Assembly (NCBI GenBank): GCA_000995185.1
Contig: LCET01000006.1
Coordinates: forward strand, 1 to 37,649
Origin: Candidatus Woesebacteria bacterium GW2011_GWC1_42_9
GTDB taxonomy: Bacteria; Patescibacteriota; Microgenomatia; UBA8517
Reading direction: 5' to 3'
DNA: 37,649 nucleotides
Both the position numbers and the translations under genes were made by a program. The notes beneath the pieces were generated by a model. That model saw only the letters and a program-made list of their open reading frames with translations, was not told where the DNA came from and did no database searches. Each line of letters begins with the position of its first letter. Within the stretch, counting starts at the first letter, position 1. Of the stretch, positions 13,653-20,515 are shown in pieces.

Positions 13653-14423
13653 GCCTTTTAGCCTGGGCTGGTGTGTTCGTGTCACCTGTTTGTCGTCAAA
13701 ATTAAGAAGCCAGTTTTCTATTTCAGGTAAGTCTTCTTCTCTAGTTGAGATTTCTAAATATGAAAATTCTGGTGAGTTTTTTTCTCTGTCAAGATATCTA
13801 ATGAAAGACCTTGCCCGCCCTGCGGGTCGTAAGAGGGTTTCCCAATTGACTTCAAAGTAATTATTCCCATTGGACCTTGAGATCGCTTTTGCGGCGCCAG
13901 TAACAAGAAAAGTTTGCACTTTTGCAACTGTATCTTGTTCCCAAATTTTTGGCACATATTTTATGAGAGTGGGTGGATCGAATATAAAATAAGGTGGGTA
14001 AAAATGGAAATAAAGCGTTGTATTGGGGAGTTGTATGTGTACACAGCAATGTCTGTCGAAGTTGGTTTTATTTTTGGGTTGTGTCTCAATCAGAGGGTTA
14101 TTGGAAATTAATGCTTTTTCATGGGCCGTTGAGAGCTCCCATTCAGATTGCTGTGCTTTTTCTCCGCTCCACATTTCCCTAGCGATTCTCGCAGATCTTA
14201 CCCCCACCAATTTTTCAAAATATTTATGATCCTTTTTGGTGTAATCCCACTCAAGCGCTGCCCCCATTACCGCTCCTTCGATCCCTGATGGGCCATTTGC
14301 GCGAAGCGTGTTGTAAATCCCCTTTGTAAAGCACCTGTCACAGTTGATGGCATGATCGCGAAGCATTTGGTGTTCAAAGTCGCGCCATTGATATTCGTTT
14401 GGCCTCAAAAGACCAGGTGACAT
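13647..14423 (-). CDS. Unknown soluble protein of 258 residues
   Basis: I do not recognise this protein. It has no signal peptide or membrane helix. It holds a Cys pair in NCDRCF near the N-terminus and a HCC triplet near the middle. Its composition is rich in aromatic residues (a run of Tyr, Phe and Pro: YFHFYPPYFIFDPP). The first half is helical, while the second half looks mixed alpha/beta. ATG 14423 was chosen because GAGAGGGG lies 7 bases upstream and a promoter (TTGTCA, 18 bases, TATTAT) precedes it; a longer frame from 14489 would start within that promoter. A true Shine-Dalgarno leader is uncommon in this window. Confidence 0.6.
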   Translation of the reverse strand: MSPGLLRPNEYQWRDFEHQMLRDHAINCDRCFTKGIYNTLRANGPSGIEGAVMGAALEWDYTKKDHKYFEKLVGVRSARIAREMWSGEKAQQSEWELSTAHEKALISNNPLIETQPKNKTNFDRHCCVHIQLPNTTLYFHFYPPYFIFDPPTLIKYVPKIWEQDTVAKVQTFLVTGAAKAISRSNGNNYFEVNWETLLRPAGRARSFIRYLDREKNSPEFSYLEISTREEDLPEIENWLLNFDDKQVTRTHQPRLKGL

Positions 14424-14459
14424 TTTGATTCCCCTCTCTGAGTTAGACACTTTGAGCCC

Positions 14460-14489
14460 ATAATAGCTATAGTTGTGCCATCTTGACAA
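14460..14489 (-). promoter_or_regulatory. Promoter of the unknown 258-residue protein
   Basis: On the minus strand TTGTCA (14489-14484), 18-base spacer, TATTAT (14465-14460). This predicts a start near 14453 and a 30-base leader carrying the GAGAGGGG ribosome site. Confidence 0.5.
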
Positions 14490-14635
14490 GGGGATATTCT
14501 GGTAATAGAATACACAAGCTGTTTAATCTCTCCATGGAAAAATCATCGCAAATAATTACCCCTTTTGTAGTGATTGCCCAGGCAACAGATTGATTTTGAC
14601 CCATTCGTTGTGGGGTTAGACAGGTGGATAAACTT

Positions 14636-15100
14636 ATGAGTAAACAAATAAAAGTTACTAATGAAGCGCTTGCTGCGCTGGCGAAGGAGCTTGACGAATT
14701 GGCCAATAAAAAGAGGCCAAAATTAGTCGAGAGGTTGGAACGTGCCCGAAATGAGGGTGATTTGTCTGAAAATAGCGACTATTCTAATGCAAAGGATGAG
14801 CTTGAGTTTTTAGATGGGCGGATAGATGAGTTAAAGCATGTTGTAGAAAATGCCGTTGTTATTCATAAAAGAAATAAAGATGGACGTATTGGCGTGGGTA
14901 CCAAGGTAACTATTAAGGCAAACAGCAACAAGGAGCACATCTATGAGATTGTTGGTGATTGGGAGGCTGACCCAGTTAATAAAAAAATTTCTCATGAATC
15001 ACCTTTAGGGAAGCAGCTGGTCGGCTGCCAAGTGGGAGATAAGGTTGAAGTTGAGGCTCCAGCAGGGAATCTTGTGTACGAGATCGTTGCGGTAGATTAA
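14636..15100 (+). CDS. greA: Transcription elongation factor GreA
   Basis: GreA reactivates backtracked RNA polymerase by stimulating cleavage of the transcript 3' end. The 154-residue protein has the N-terminal coiled coil, with the acidic tip in RNEGDLSENSDYSNAKDE (Asp and Glu that reach the polymerase active site). The C-terminal FKBP-like domain has the usual SPLGKQLVGCQVGDKVEV. ATG 14636 has AGGTGG 8 bases upstream; an in-frame GTG at 14624 is the alternative. A TTGACC at 14596 is a possible -35 box with a poorly placed -10. The gene is followed by lysS after 22 bases. Confidence 0.93.
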   Translation: MSKQIKVTNEALAALAKELDELANKKRPKLVERLERARNEGDLSENSDYSNAKDELEFLDGRIDELKHVVENAVVIHKRNKDGRIGVGTKVTIKANSNKEHIYEIVGDWEADPVNKKISHESPLGKQLVGCQVGDKVEVEAPAGNLVYEIVAVD

Positions 15101-15115
15101 CCCCGCGTTTATACT
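15087..15115 (+). promoter_or_regulatory. Leaderless promoter of lysS
   Basis: TTGCGG (15087-15092), 17-base spacer, TATACT (15110-15115), then 7 bases to ATG 15123. It overlaps the end of greA. Confidence 0.6.
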
Positions 15116-15122
15116 TAAGCCA

Positions 15123-16568
15123 ATGGTGAAGAAGCGATTGACTGAGATCATGGATTTGCGCCGTGAGCGGGTTGAAAAATTTCGTGAACTTGGTGTTAAT
15201 CCTTATCCATCAAAACTGGAAAATAAAAATGTTTCTATAGCCAGTATTTCGGACAAAGTTGGTAAATTGGGATCAGTCGCAGGGAGGATCATGGGATGGC
15301 GGGGACACGGCAATAGTATCTTTGCAGACCTCAAAGATGACTCAGGGAATATCCAGATATTTTTTCAGAAAAAGAATTTGGGTGATAAGTTTTCGATACT
15401 TAAATTAGTGGACGTCGGAGATTTTATCTTAGTAAGTGGAAAAATATTTAAAACCCAAGCTGGAGAGGTAACTTTGGATGTCGGAAAATATCAGATTCTT
15501 TCAAAATCAATCCGGCCATTACCTTCTTCTTGGCACGGCTTGAAAGATGCGGAGGAGCGCTACAGACAACGTTATGTTGATTTATTATTAAATGATTCCC
15601 TCAAAGAATTATTTCGGAGAAAAGCGATTTTTTGGCAGTCGATGCGGGAGTTTTTAGTCAAGAAAGGCTTCTTGGAGGTGGAAACTCCAGTCTTGGAAAA
15701 TATCGCTGGCGGAGCTGATGCGAATCCTTTTGTGACGCATCATGATGCGCTTGATATTGATCTTTACCTTCGGATTTCAATGGGGGAGCTTTGGCAAAAA
15801 AGACTTATGGTCGCGGGCTTTGAGAAAACCTTTGAACTTGGAAGGCAATTTCGGAATGAGGGAATTAGCCGTGAGCATCTTCAAGATTATTCCCAAATGG
15901 AATTTTATTGGGCATTTGCTAATTATGAAGACTCCATGAAACTTGTTGAGGAAATGTACAAGTTTGTTGCAAAATCTACCTTTGGGAAGCTCCAGTTTAA
16001 AATTGGAAAATTTGAAATTGATCTGTCAAAACCTTGGAAAAAAATTGATTACGTTAAGACTTTAGAAGAATACGCCAATATTAATGTTATTAACTCAAGT
16101 GAAACTGAGCTTAAATCGAAATTGAAGGAATTTAAAATTGTTCCGGAGAAAAATGCATCGAGAGCAAAATTAATTGATCAAATATGGAAAAGCATAAGGC
16201 GACGGATCGAAGGACCGGTGTTTTTGATAGGGCACCCGGTTGAGGTCTCGCCATTAGCCAAAAGACAGGAAATTAATCCGGATTTTGTTGAGAGATATCA
16301 AGTAGTTTTGGCTGGGAGCGAGATGGGGAATGGCTACAGTGAGCTTAATGATCCGGTAGACCAGGCAAATCGGTTTAAGGAGCAGCAGGCAAAGCGAGAC
16401 AAAGGTGATACGGAAGCACAAATGTATGATTTGGACTTTGTCCGTGCTCTTGAATATGGCATGCCGCCGGTAACAGGCTTTGGAGTAAGCGAGAGGCTTT
16501 TTTCGTTTTTGGCAGATAAACCAGTCCGTGAGACGGTGTTATTCCCACTGCTTAGGCCGGAGAAGTGA
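15123..16568 (+). CDS. lysS: Lysyl-tRNA synthetase, class II
   Basis: The 481-residue enzyme charges tRNA-Lys. It has an N-terminal OB-fold anticodon-binding domain (VAGRIMGWRGHGNSIFADL, about 60-80) and a class II catalytic core. Motif 1 is around FLEVETPVLENIAGGADANPF, motif 2 is FELGRQFRNEGISREHLQDY, and motif 3 is at the C-terminus in FGVSERLFSFL. The AGGADANPF stretch is characteristic of LysRS rather than AspRS or AsnRS. In motif 3 the usual Gly-Ile-Asp-Arg is replaced by VSER, a modest deviation. Length is near the normal 490-500. Confidence 0.94.
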   Translation: MVKKRLTEIMDLRRERVEKFRELGVNPYPSKLENKNVSIASISDKVGKLGSVAGRIMGWRGHGNSIFADLKDDSGNIQIFFQKKNLGDKFSILKLVDVGDFILVSGKIFKTQAGEVTLDVGKYQILSKSIRPLPSSWHGLKDAEERYRQRYVDLLLNDSLKELFRRKAIFWQSMREFLVKKGFLEVETPVLENIAGGADANPFVTHHDALDIDLYLRISMGELWQKRLMVAGFEKTFELGRQFRNEGISREHLQDYSQMEFYWAFANYEDSMKLVEEMYKFVAKSTFGKLQFKIGKFEIDLSKPWKKIDYVKTLEEYANINVINSSETELKSKLKEFKIVPEKNASRAKLIDQIWKSIRRRIEGPVFLIGHPVEVSPLAKRQEINPDFVERYQVVLAGSEMGNGYSELNDPVDQANRFKEQQAKRDKGDTEAQMYDLDFVRALEYGMPPVTGFGVSERLFSFLADKPVRETVLFPLLRPEK

Positions 16569-16576
16569 ATGAGGTT

Positions 16577-16582
16577 TATAAT
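16577..16582 (+). promoter_or_regulatory. -10 box of serS
   Basis: TATAAT ending 5 bases before ATG 16588. TTAGGC at 16553 is a weak -35 candidate at 18 bases. Confidence 0.5.
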
Positions 16583-16587
16583 TACCT

Positions 16588-17820
16588 ATGGTGAATATTA
16601 ATGATCTTCGGGAGCACCCCGAGAAGTACAAAAAAGCAACTGCAGATAAACAATTCGATCCAAAAAGCGTTGAGATCGCTCTAGAGATAGACGTCACCCG
16701 CAGAGCGCTTATTAACGAGGTTGAATTATTGCGTGCAAGTGCAAACAAAGCAGCCAAGGAGAAGGATATAAAAAAGGGAAAAGACTTAAAAAATAAACTT
16801 AAAAAGCTTGGTCCAGAGTTGTCGGAATTAGAGAAAAAATTTGCAAATGCCTTGCTGCAAATTCCAAACCCCGCATTAAACGATGTGAAGGTGGGTAAAA
16901 ATGAATCTGGCAATGAAATTGTCCGTAAATGGGGCAACCCCAGAGAGTTTAAGTTTAGTTCCAGAAATCATTGGGAGCTGGGTGAAGAACTTGGAATTAT
17001 TGATACAAAAAGGGGGGCAAAGGTGTCAGGAGCAAGATTTTTTTATCTGAAGGGCGATGGAGTGCTTTTGGAGCGATCCCTTACTCAATTTGCATGGGAA
17101 ATTATTGAGAAAGAAGGCTTTCTGCCTATTGTGCCACCCGTTCTAATTACTAGAAAATCAATGTCGGGAATGGGGTATTTGGAACATAACGGTGAAGAGG
17201 ATATGTATGTTTTAGATAAAGACGATTTAGTGTTAGTCGGCACAAGTGAGCAGTCAATCGGACCAATGCATGCAGGAGAAACTTTTCCTTTAAAAGAATT
17301 ACCAGTTAGGTATATGGGGATCTCGACCTGTTTTAGACGTGAAGCAGGCTCATACGGCAAGGACACTAAGGGTGCATTTAGAGTGCATCAATTCAATAAA
17401 GTGGAGATGTTCTCCTTTGTTCATCCAGAAGATGGTGACCGTGAGCATGAATTTATGCTTTCAATTGAAGAAAAATTATTACAAAAACTTGGGATTCCTT
17501 ACCAAGTGTCTAAAATGTGTTCCGGAGATCTCGGCGCGTCGGCTGCCAGAAAATATGACCTTGAGGGATGGTTCCCAGGGGAGAAGAAATATCGGGAATT
17601 AACAAGCACTTCAACGACTACAGATTTTCAATCAAGAAGATTAAATATTAAATTCCAGGAAAAGGGCAAAACAAATTATGTCCATATGCTTAATGGAACG
17701 GCTTTTTCTCAAAGACCAATATTGGCAATATTAGAAAATTTTCAAAATAAAGATGGGTCAGTTGATGTCCCTGAAGTACTTCAAAAGTGGATGGGGAAAG
17801 GCAAAATTAAGAGAGATTAA
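16588..17820 (+). CDS. serS: Seryl-tRNA synthetase
   Basis: The 410-residue class II synthetase charges tRNA-Ser. The N-terminal antiparallel coiled coil that grips the tRNA long variable arm spans about 30-95 and is rich in Lys and Glu. The core shows the TSEQSIGPMHAGE segment, motif 2 in ISTCFRREAGSYGKDTKGAFR, the HQFNKVEMF stretch, and motif 3 as LNGTAFSQRPILAILENFQ. The last differs slightly from the usual NGTAVA-R but keeps the essential Arg. The end overlaps the convergent EEP-phosphatase gene by 14 bases. Confidence 0.95.
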   Translation: MVNINDLREHPEKYKKATADKQFDPKSVEIALEIDVTRRALINEVELLRASANKAAKEKDIKKGKDLKNKLKKLGPELSELEKKFANALLQIPNPALNDVKVGKNESGNEIVRKWGNPREFKFSSRNHWELGEELGIIDTKRGAKVSGARFFYLKGDGVLLERSLTQFAWEIIEKEGFLPIVPPVLITRKSMSGMGYLEHNGEEDMYVLDKDDLVLVGTSEQSIGPMHAGETFPLKELPVRYMGISTCFRREAGSYGKDTKGAFRVHQFNKVEMFSFVHPEDGDREHEFMLSIEEKLLQKLGIPYQVSKMCSGDLGASAARKYDLEGWFPGEKKYRELTSTSTTTDFQSRRLNIKFQEKGKTNYVHMLNGTAFSQRPILAILENFQNKDGSVDVPEVLQKWMGKGKIKRD

Positions 17821-18556
17821 TTTCTGAAAAAAGCGGGTAGTGGTCGGAGATTAGGGGATCTTTGATAGCCTGTGTTTTTAATTTTATCGTCTTTGATTTT
17901 GGATAGTAGAAAATTCTATCAGGATATGGGTTATAAATCCCCTCCTTATTCATCAATGCATTCACCATAGCATGTGAATATTTATTGTTTTCTGAATATG
18001 ATTCGGGAATGATTTTTTCAGTGAGGAATCTTTTTAATTTATTTTTGTAGTAGTTTGGCGGAGTATTTAAGTCTCCAGCTACGATCATGGGTCCATTCTC
18101 CTTAGCTACTTTGAGTACTTGACTGATTTGATTAAGTTTAAGTTTTAGATTGGCTACTTGTCTTGAGTGGTAAATGTGGACATTGATGACCGAAACTTTC
18201 TTTCCGTTAATTTCAAATTGAACCCTTAGAAAACCTTTTCCCGCAATTCTTTCGATGGGATTATATTGTCTTTTGATTTTGAAATAATGTATTTTTTTAT
18301 CGACTGGCCTGTATTTAGTTAAAGTGACTAAGCCCGATTTGTTGTAAAGCCATGATTTCGTGGAAACGAAATGGTAATTGGATAATTTATTTTTTATTTG
18401 ACTTATATATGGCTTTAACCATACCTCTTGGAGGTTAACTATGTCGGGGCGAGTCTCCGAGACTAATTTTATGAATTTAGTAAGTCTTTTTTGATTGTCG
18501 ATGCTCGCCGGCGGCGGCAGGAGCCACATATTGGAGCTTAATACTGAAATTTTCAT
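17807..18556 (-). CDS. Endonuclease/exonuclease/phosphatase family protein
   Basis: The 249-residue EEP-fold protein has the conserved metal and phosphate residues in order: SSNMWLL (Asn), NLQEVW (Glu), INVHIYHS (His), AGDLNTPP (Asp and Asn), DRIFYYP and ISDHYPLF (terminal Asp-His). This set is shared by sphingomyelinase-like, inositol phosphatase and DNase I-like enzymes. Nothing visible decides between DNA, phospholipid or small-molecule substrates. There is no signal peptide, so it is probably cytoplasmic. It is divergent from the next gene across 71 bases. Confidence 0.82.
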   Translation of the reverse strand: MKISVLSSNMWLLPPPASIDNQKRLTKFIKLVSETRPDIVNLQEVWLKPYISQIKNKLSNYHFVSTKSWLYNKSGLVTLTKYRPVDKKIHYFKIKRQYNPIERIAGKGFLRVQFEINGKKVSVINVHIYHSRQVANLKLKLNQISQVLKVAKENGPMIVAGDLNTPPNYYKNKLKRFLTEKIIPESYSENNKYSHAMVNALMNKEGIYNPYPDRIFYYPKSKTIKLKTQAIKDPLISDHYPLFSEINLS

Positions 18557-18561
18557 CAGAA

Positions 18562-18576
18562 GTCATATTTTATGAC
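18562..18576. promoter_or_regulatory. Palindrome between divergent genes
   Basis: GTCATA-TTT-TATGAC is a perfect 6-base inverted repeat with a 3-base centre, 5 bases before the EEP-phosphatase ATG. It might be an operator for either divergent gene, or chance. Confidence 0.3.
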
Positions 18577-18627
18577 AATTCTTAGATTTTTTCGAACTTA
18601 AGGGGTATCAGTAGATATTTTTAGTGT

Positions 18628-19293
18628 ATGATGGATGGGTTTATGGACTTTTTAATAGGCAGGAAAGTTCTAGCTGAAAAGGAATCCCAAGTGAATGGAA
18701 AATTGACAGTAGTGCGTGATTTAGCGTGGGGGACGCATATTATTTCTGGGAAGATTACTCAATCAGGAGGAGTTGCCAGAACGGTGTGGAAGACAGCTCT
18801 CAAAAAAGTCGACAGGGAAAGACCAAAAGTTAAAAGTTGTCTGATATTGGGATTAGGAGGGGGGACGATTGCTACACTTGCAAAGCAACTTTGGCCAAAT
18901 ATAAAAATAGTGGGAGTGGATATCGATCCGGTGATGATTAAGCTTGGCCAGAAATATTTGGATTTTGATACTGAGAATGTGACCATTGTTATTGCCGACG
19001 CCTATCATTTTTGCACCGATTTTAAAAGTGAGCCACACGCCGATGACACTTATGACCTTATTTGTGTTGATACTTATATCGGCGACGAGTACCCCAAGAA
19101 ATTAGAAAATAGAAAGTTTGTTTCTAGTGTTTGCGGGAAGCTTGCAAAAGGAGGAATTGTTTGTTTTAACAGACTTTATTACAGTGAGAAACGAAGAGGT
19201 GCAGATCAATTCGAAGAACAACTTAGGGGGGTATTTTCAAAAGTTGAACCAGTAAGGCCAGAGGCAAATATTATTTATTTCTGCGAAGCTTAA
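18628..19293 (+). CDS. Spermidine-synthase-like methyltransferase-fold protein
   Basis: The 221-residue protein has a Rossmann fold with LILGLGGGTIATLAKQLWP (about 71-89) binding the S-adenosyl group and GVDIDPVMIKLG downstream. The CVDTYIGDEYPKKLENRKF stretch occupies the place of the spermidine synthase catalytic Asp loop. It lacks the long N-terminal beta domain of full spermidine synthases, so it may be a methyltransferase or an aminopropyltransferase of unknown substrate. ATGs at 18628, 18631 and 18643 are all possible starts; I report the first. It ends 2 bases from the convergent bactofilin-like gene. Confidence 0.7.
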   Translation: MMDGFMDFLIGRKVLAEKESQVNGKLTVVRDLAWGTHIISGKITQSGGVARTVWKTALKKVDRERPKVKSCLILGLGGGTIATLAKQLWPNIKIVGVDIDPVMIKLGQKYLDFDTENVTIVIADAYHFCTDFKSEPHADDTYDLICVDTYIGDEYPKKLENRKFVSSVCGKLAKGGIVCFNRLYYSEKRRGADQFEEQLRGVFSKVEPVRPEANIIYFCEA

Positions 19294-19295
19294 AT

Positions 19296-20456
19296 CTAGA
19301 GGATTTTTTCTTTCCTGGATCGGGCGCAAGCTTCTTTACAGGCAATTGCCAGTGCGCCGAGCCCAAGAATTATGACCACAGCCCTAATGATCCATCCAAC
19401 AAACGGTAGACTTCCTAGAAGGTAATAGGCGAGAGTCCCCGCAAGCAGTGACCACCCCATTGTTGCTGGCTTATTTTTGAAGTAGGATACAATCATTTTT
19501 CCTCCCCAAATGATCACAAATATCCTCCCGATATAAAGATAGAGTATCCAGAGAATAATTGTGATCAACCCAAGTGGTAAGCCAATGAAGGTAATCATAA
19601 GGAGAACAGCTAGAATTGGTGCCAAGATAAGCAGAGTAAGGCCAATGGCCAACGATATAAATTTCCTGTCCGTGATTACTTTCAGAACGTTCTCGGATAA
19701 GTTTGGAGCTAGTTTTATGATTAAAAGTCCTACCAACAAAGTGGAGAGGAGACTGGTTATGGTCATAAGTGAACCAAATTTTGCTAAAGCTTTTTCGGGG
19801 TTCTTCGGCTTCGGGAGGCTTGTGGGAGCCTTTTTCTCTATATTCCCGAGGACCGTTGCGTCACTCGCAATTGAAGCATCTTCCTCGCTCCAGTAAGTGA
19901 CATTCCCACCAACTTGTGCCTTAGAGCTTAATCGGAGTGTTCCGACTCCCGCCATAAGGTTTCCAGCGACAGTATTATTAACACTGAGGTTCCCTGCTCC
20001 AATTGTCGCATCTTTGCCAATAGGTCCATTTAAATTAATATTTCCCCCTCCTATGGCGACACTGCCAACCACATTAGCATCATTTGATATCTCGATGTTT
20101 CCACCTGCGAGGGATAAATTCCTTCCAATGTTTCCATTAACTACCACTTGTCCGCCTGCGATCCTCGCATCTTGAGTAACTGTCCCAGAAACAGTAATAG
20201 CTCCTCCAGCCGCAAGAAGATCTCCATTAATGACCCCATCAATGAGCACTTGTCCGCCTGCGGCGTAAACATCCCCATTTACTGTCCCAGATATTTCTAC
20301 AATCTCGCCAGCGGCAAAGTAGTCGTGGTCGATAATCTCATTCGAACCTAAAGTAACAATTTTTTTTGTTTCCGGATTGGATTTGGCAAGGACAGTAATT
20401 GGTAAAACTAGAAGAGTAACTGCAAGAACTGAAGCCAAACCGATAATTTTCCTCAT
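19296..20456 (-). CDS. Bactofilin-like repeat protein with C-terminal membrane helices
   Basis: The 386-residue protein has a signal peptide (about 1-24). An extracellular beta-helix-like region (about 35-205) is built from short repeats such as ISGTVNGDVYAAGGQVLI, VSGTVTQDARIAGGQVVV and NGNIGRNLSLAGGNIEI. After a Lys/Pro linker, the C-terminal 160 residues contain four to five hydrophobic helices. The repeats resemble the polymer-forming bactofilin domain, but bactofilins are cytoplasmic, whereas the signal peptide here puts the helix outside. It may form a cell-surface or membrane-domain scaffold. A leaderless promoter precedes it. Function unknown. Confidence 0.75.
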   Translation of the reverse strand: MRKIIGLASVLAVTLLVLPITVLAKSNPETKKIVTLGSNEIIDHDYFAAGEIVEISGTVNGDVYAAGGQVLIDGVINGDLLAAGGAITVSGTVTQDARIAGGQVVVNGNIGRNLSLAGGNIEISNDANVVGSVAIGGGNINLNGPIGKDATIGAGNLSVNNTVAGNLMAGVGTLRLSSKAQVGGNVTYWSEEDASIASDATVLGNIEKKAPTSLPKPKNPEKALAKFGSLMTITSLLSTLLVGLLIIKLAPNLSENVLKVITDRKFISLAIGLTLLILAPILAVLLMITFIGLPLGLITIILWILYLYIGRIFVIIWGGKMIVSYFKNKPATMGWSLLAGTLAYYLLGSLPFVGWIIRAVVIILGLGALAIACKEACARSRKEKIL

Positions 20457-20462
20457 GACTTA

Positions 20463-20491
20463 TTTTTACACCTCGTTTACTGCTTGGTCAA
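20463..20491 (-). promoter_or_regulatory. Leaderless promoter of the bactofilin-like gene
   Basis: On the minus strand TTGACC (20491-20486), 17-base spacer, TAAAAA (20468-20463), then 6 bases to ATG 20456. Confidence 0.55.
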
Positions 20492-20503
20492 GTTTGTTGA
20501 TGG

Positions 20504-20509
20504 TACAAT
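20504..20509 (+). promoter_or_regulatory. -10 box of secA
   Basis: TACAAT ending 6 bases before ATG 20516, so a leaderless start is likely. It lies 13 bases from the divergent -35 box of the bactofilin-like gene. Confidence 0.5.
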
Positions 20510-20515
20510 AGGCTG

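Noticed and set aside
14467-14706. Minus-strand open frame of 79 codons across the start of greA.
   Set aside because: It is Ser/Ala/Leu-rich antisense sequence of the GreA coiled coil, without a ribosome site.
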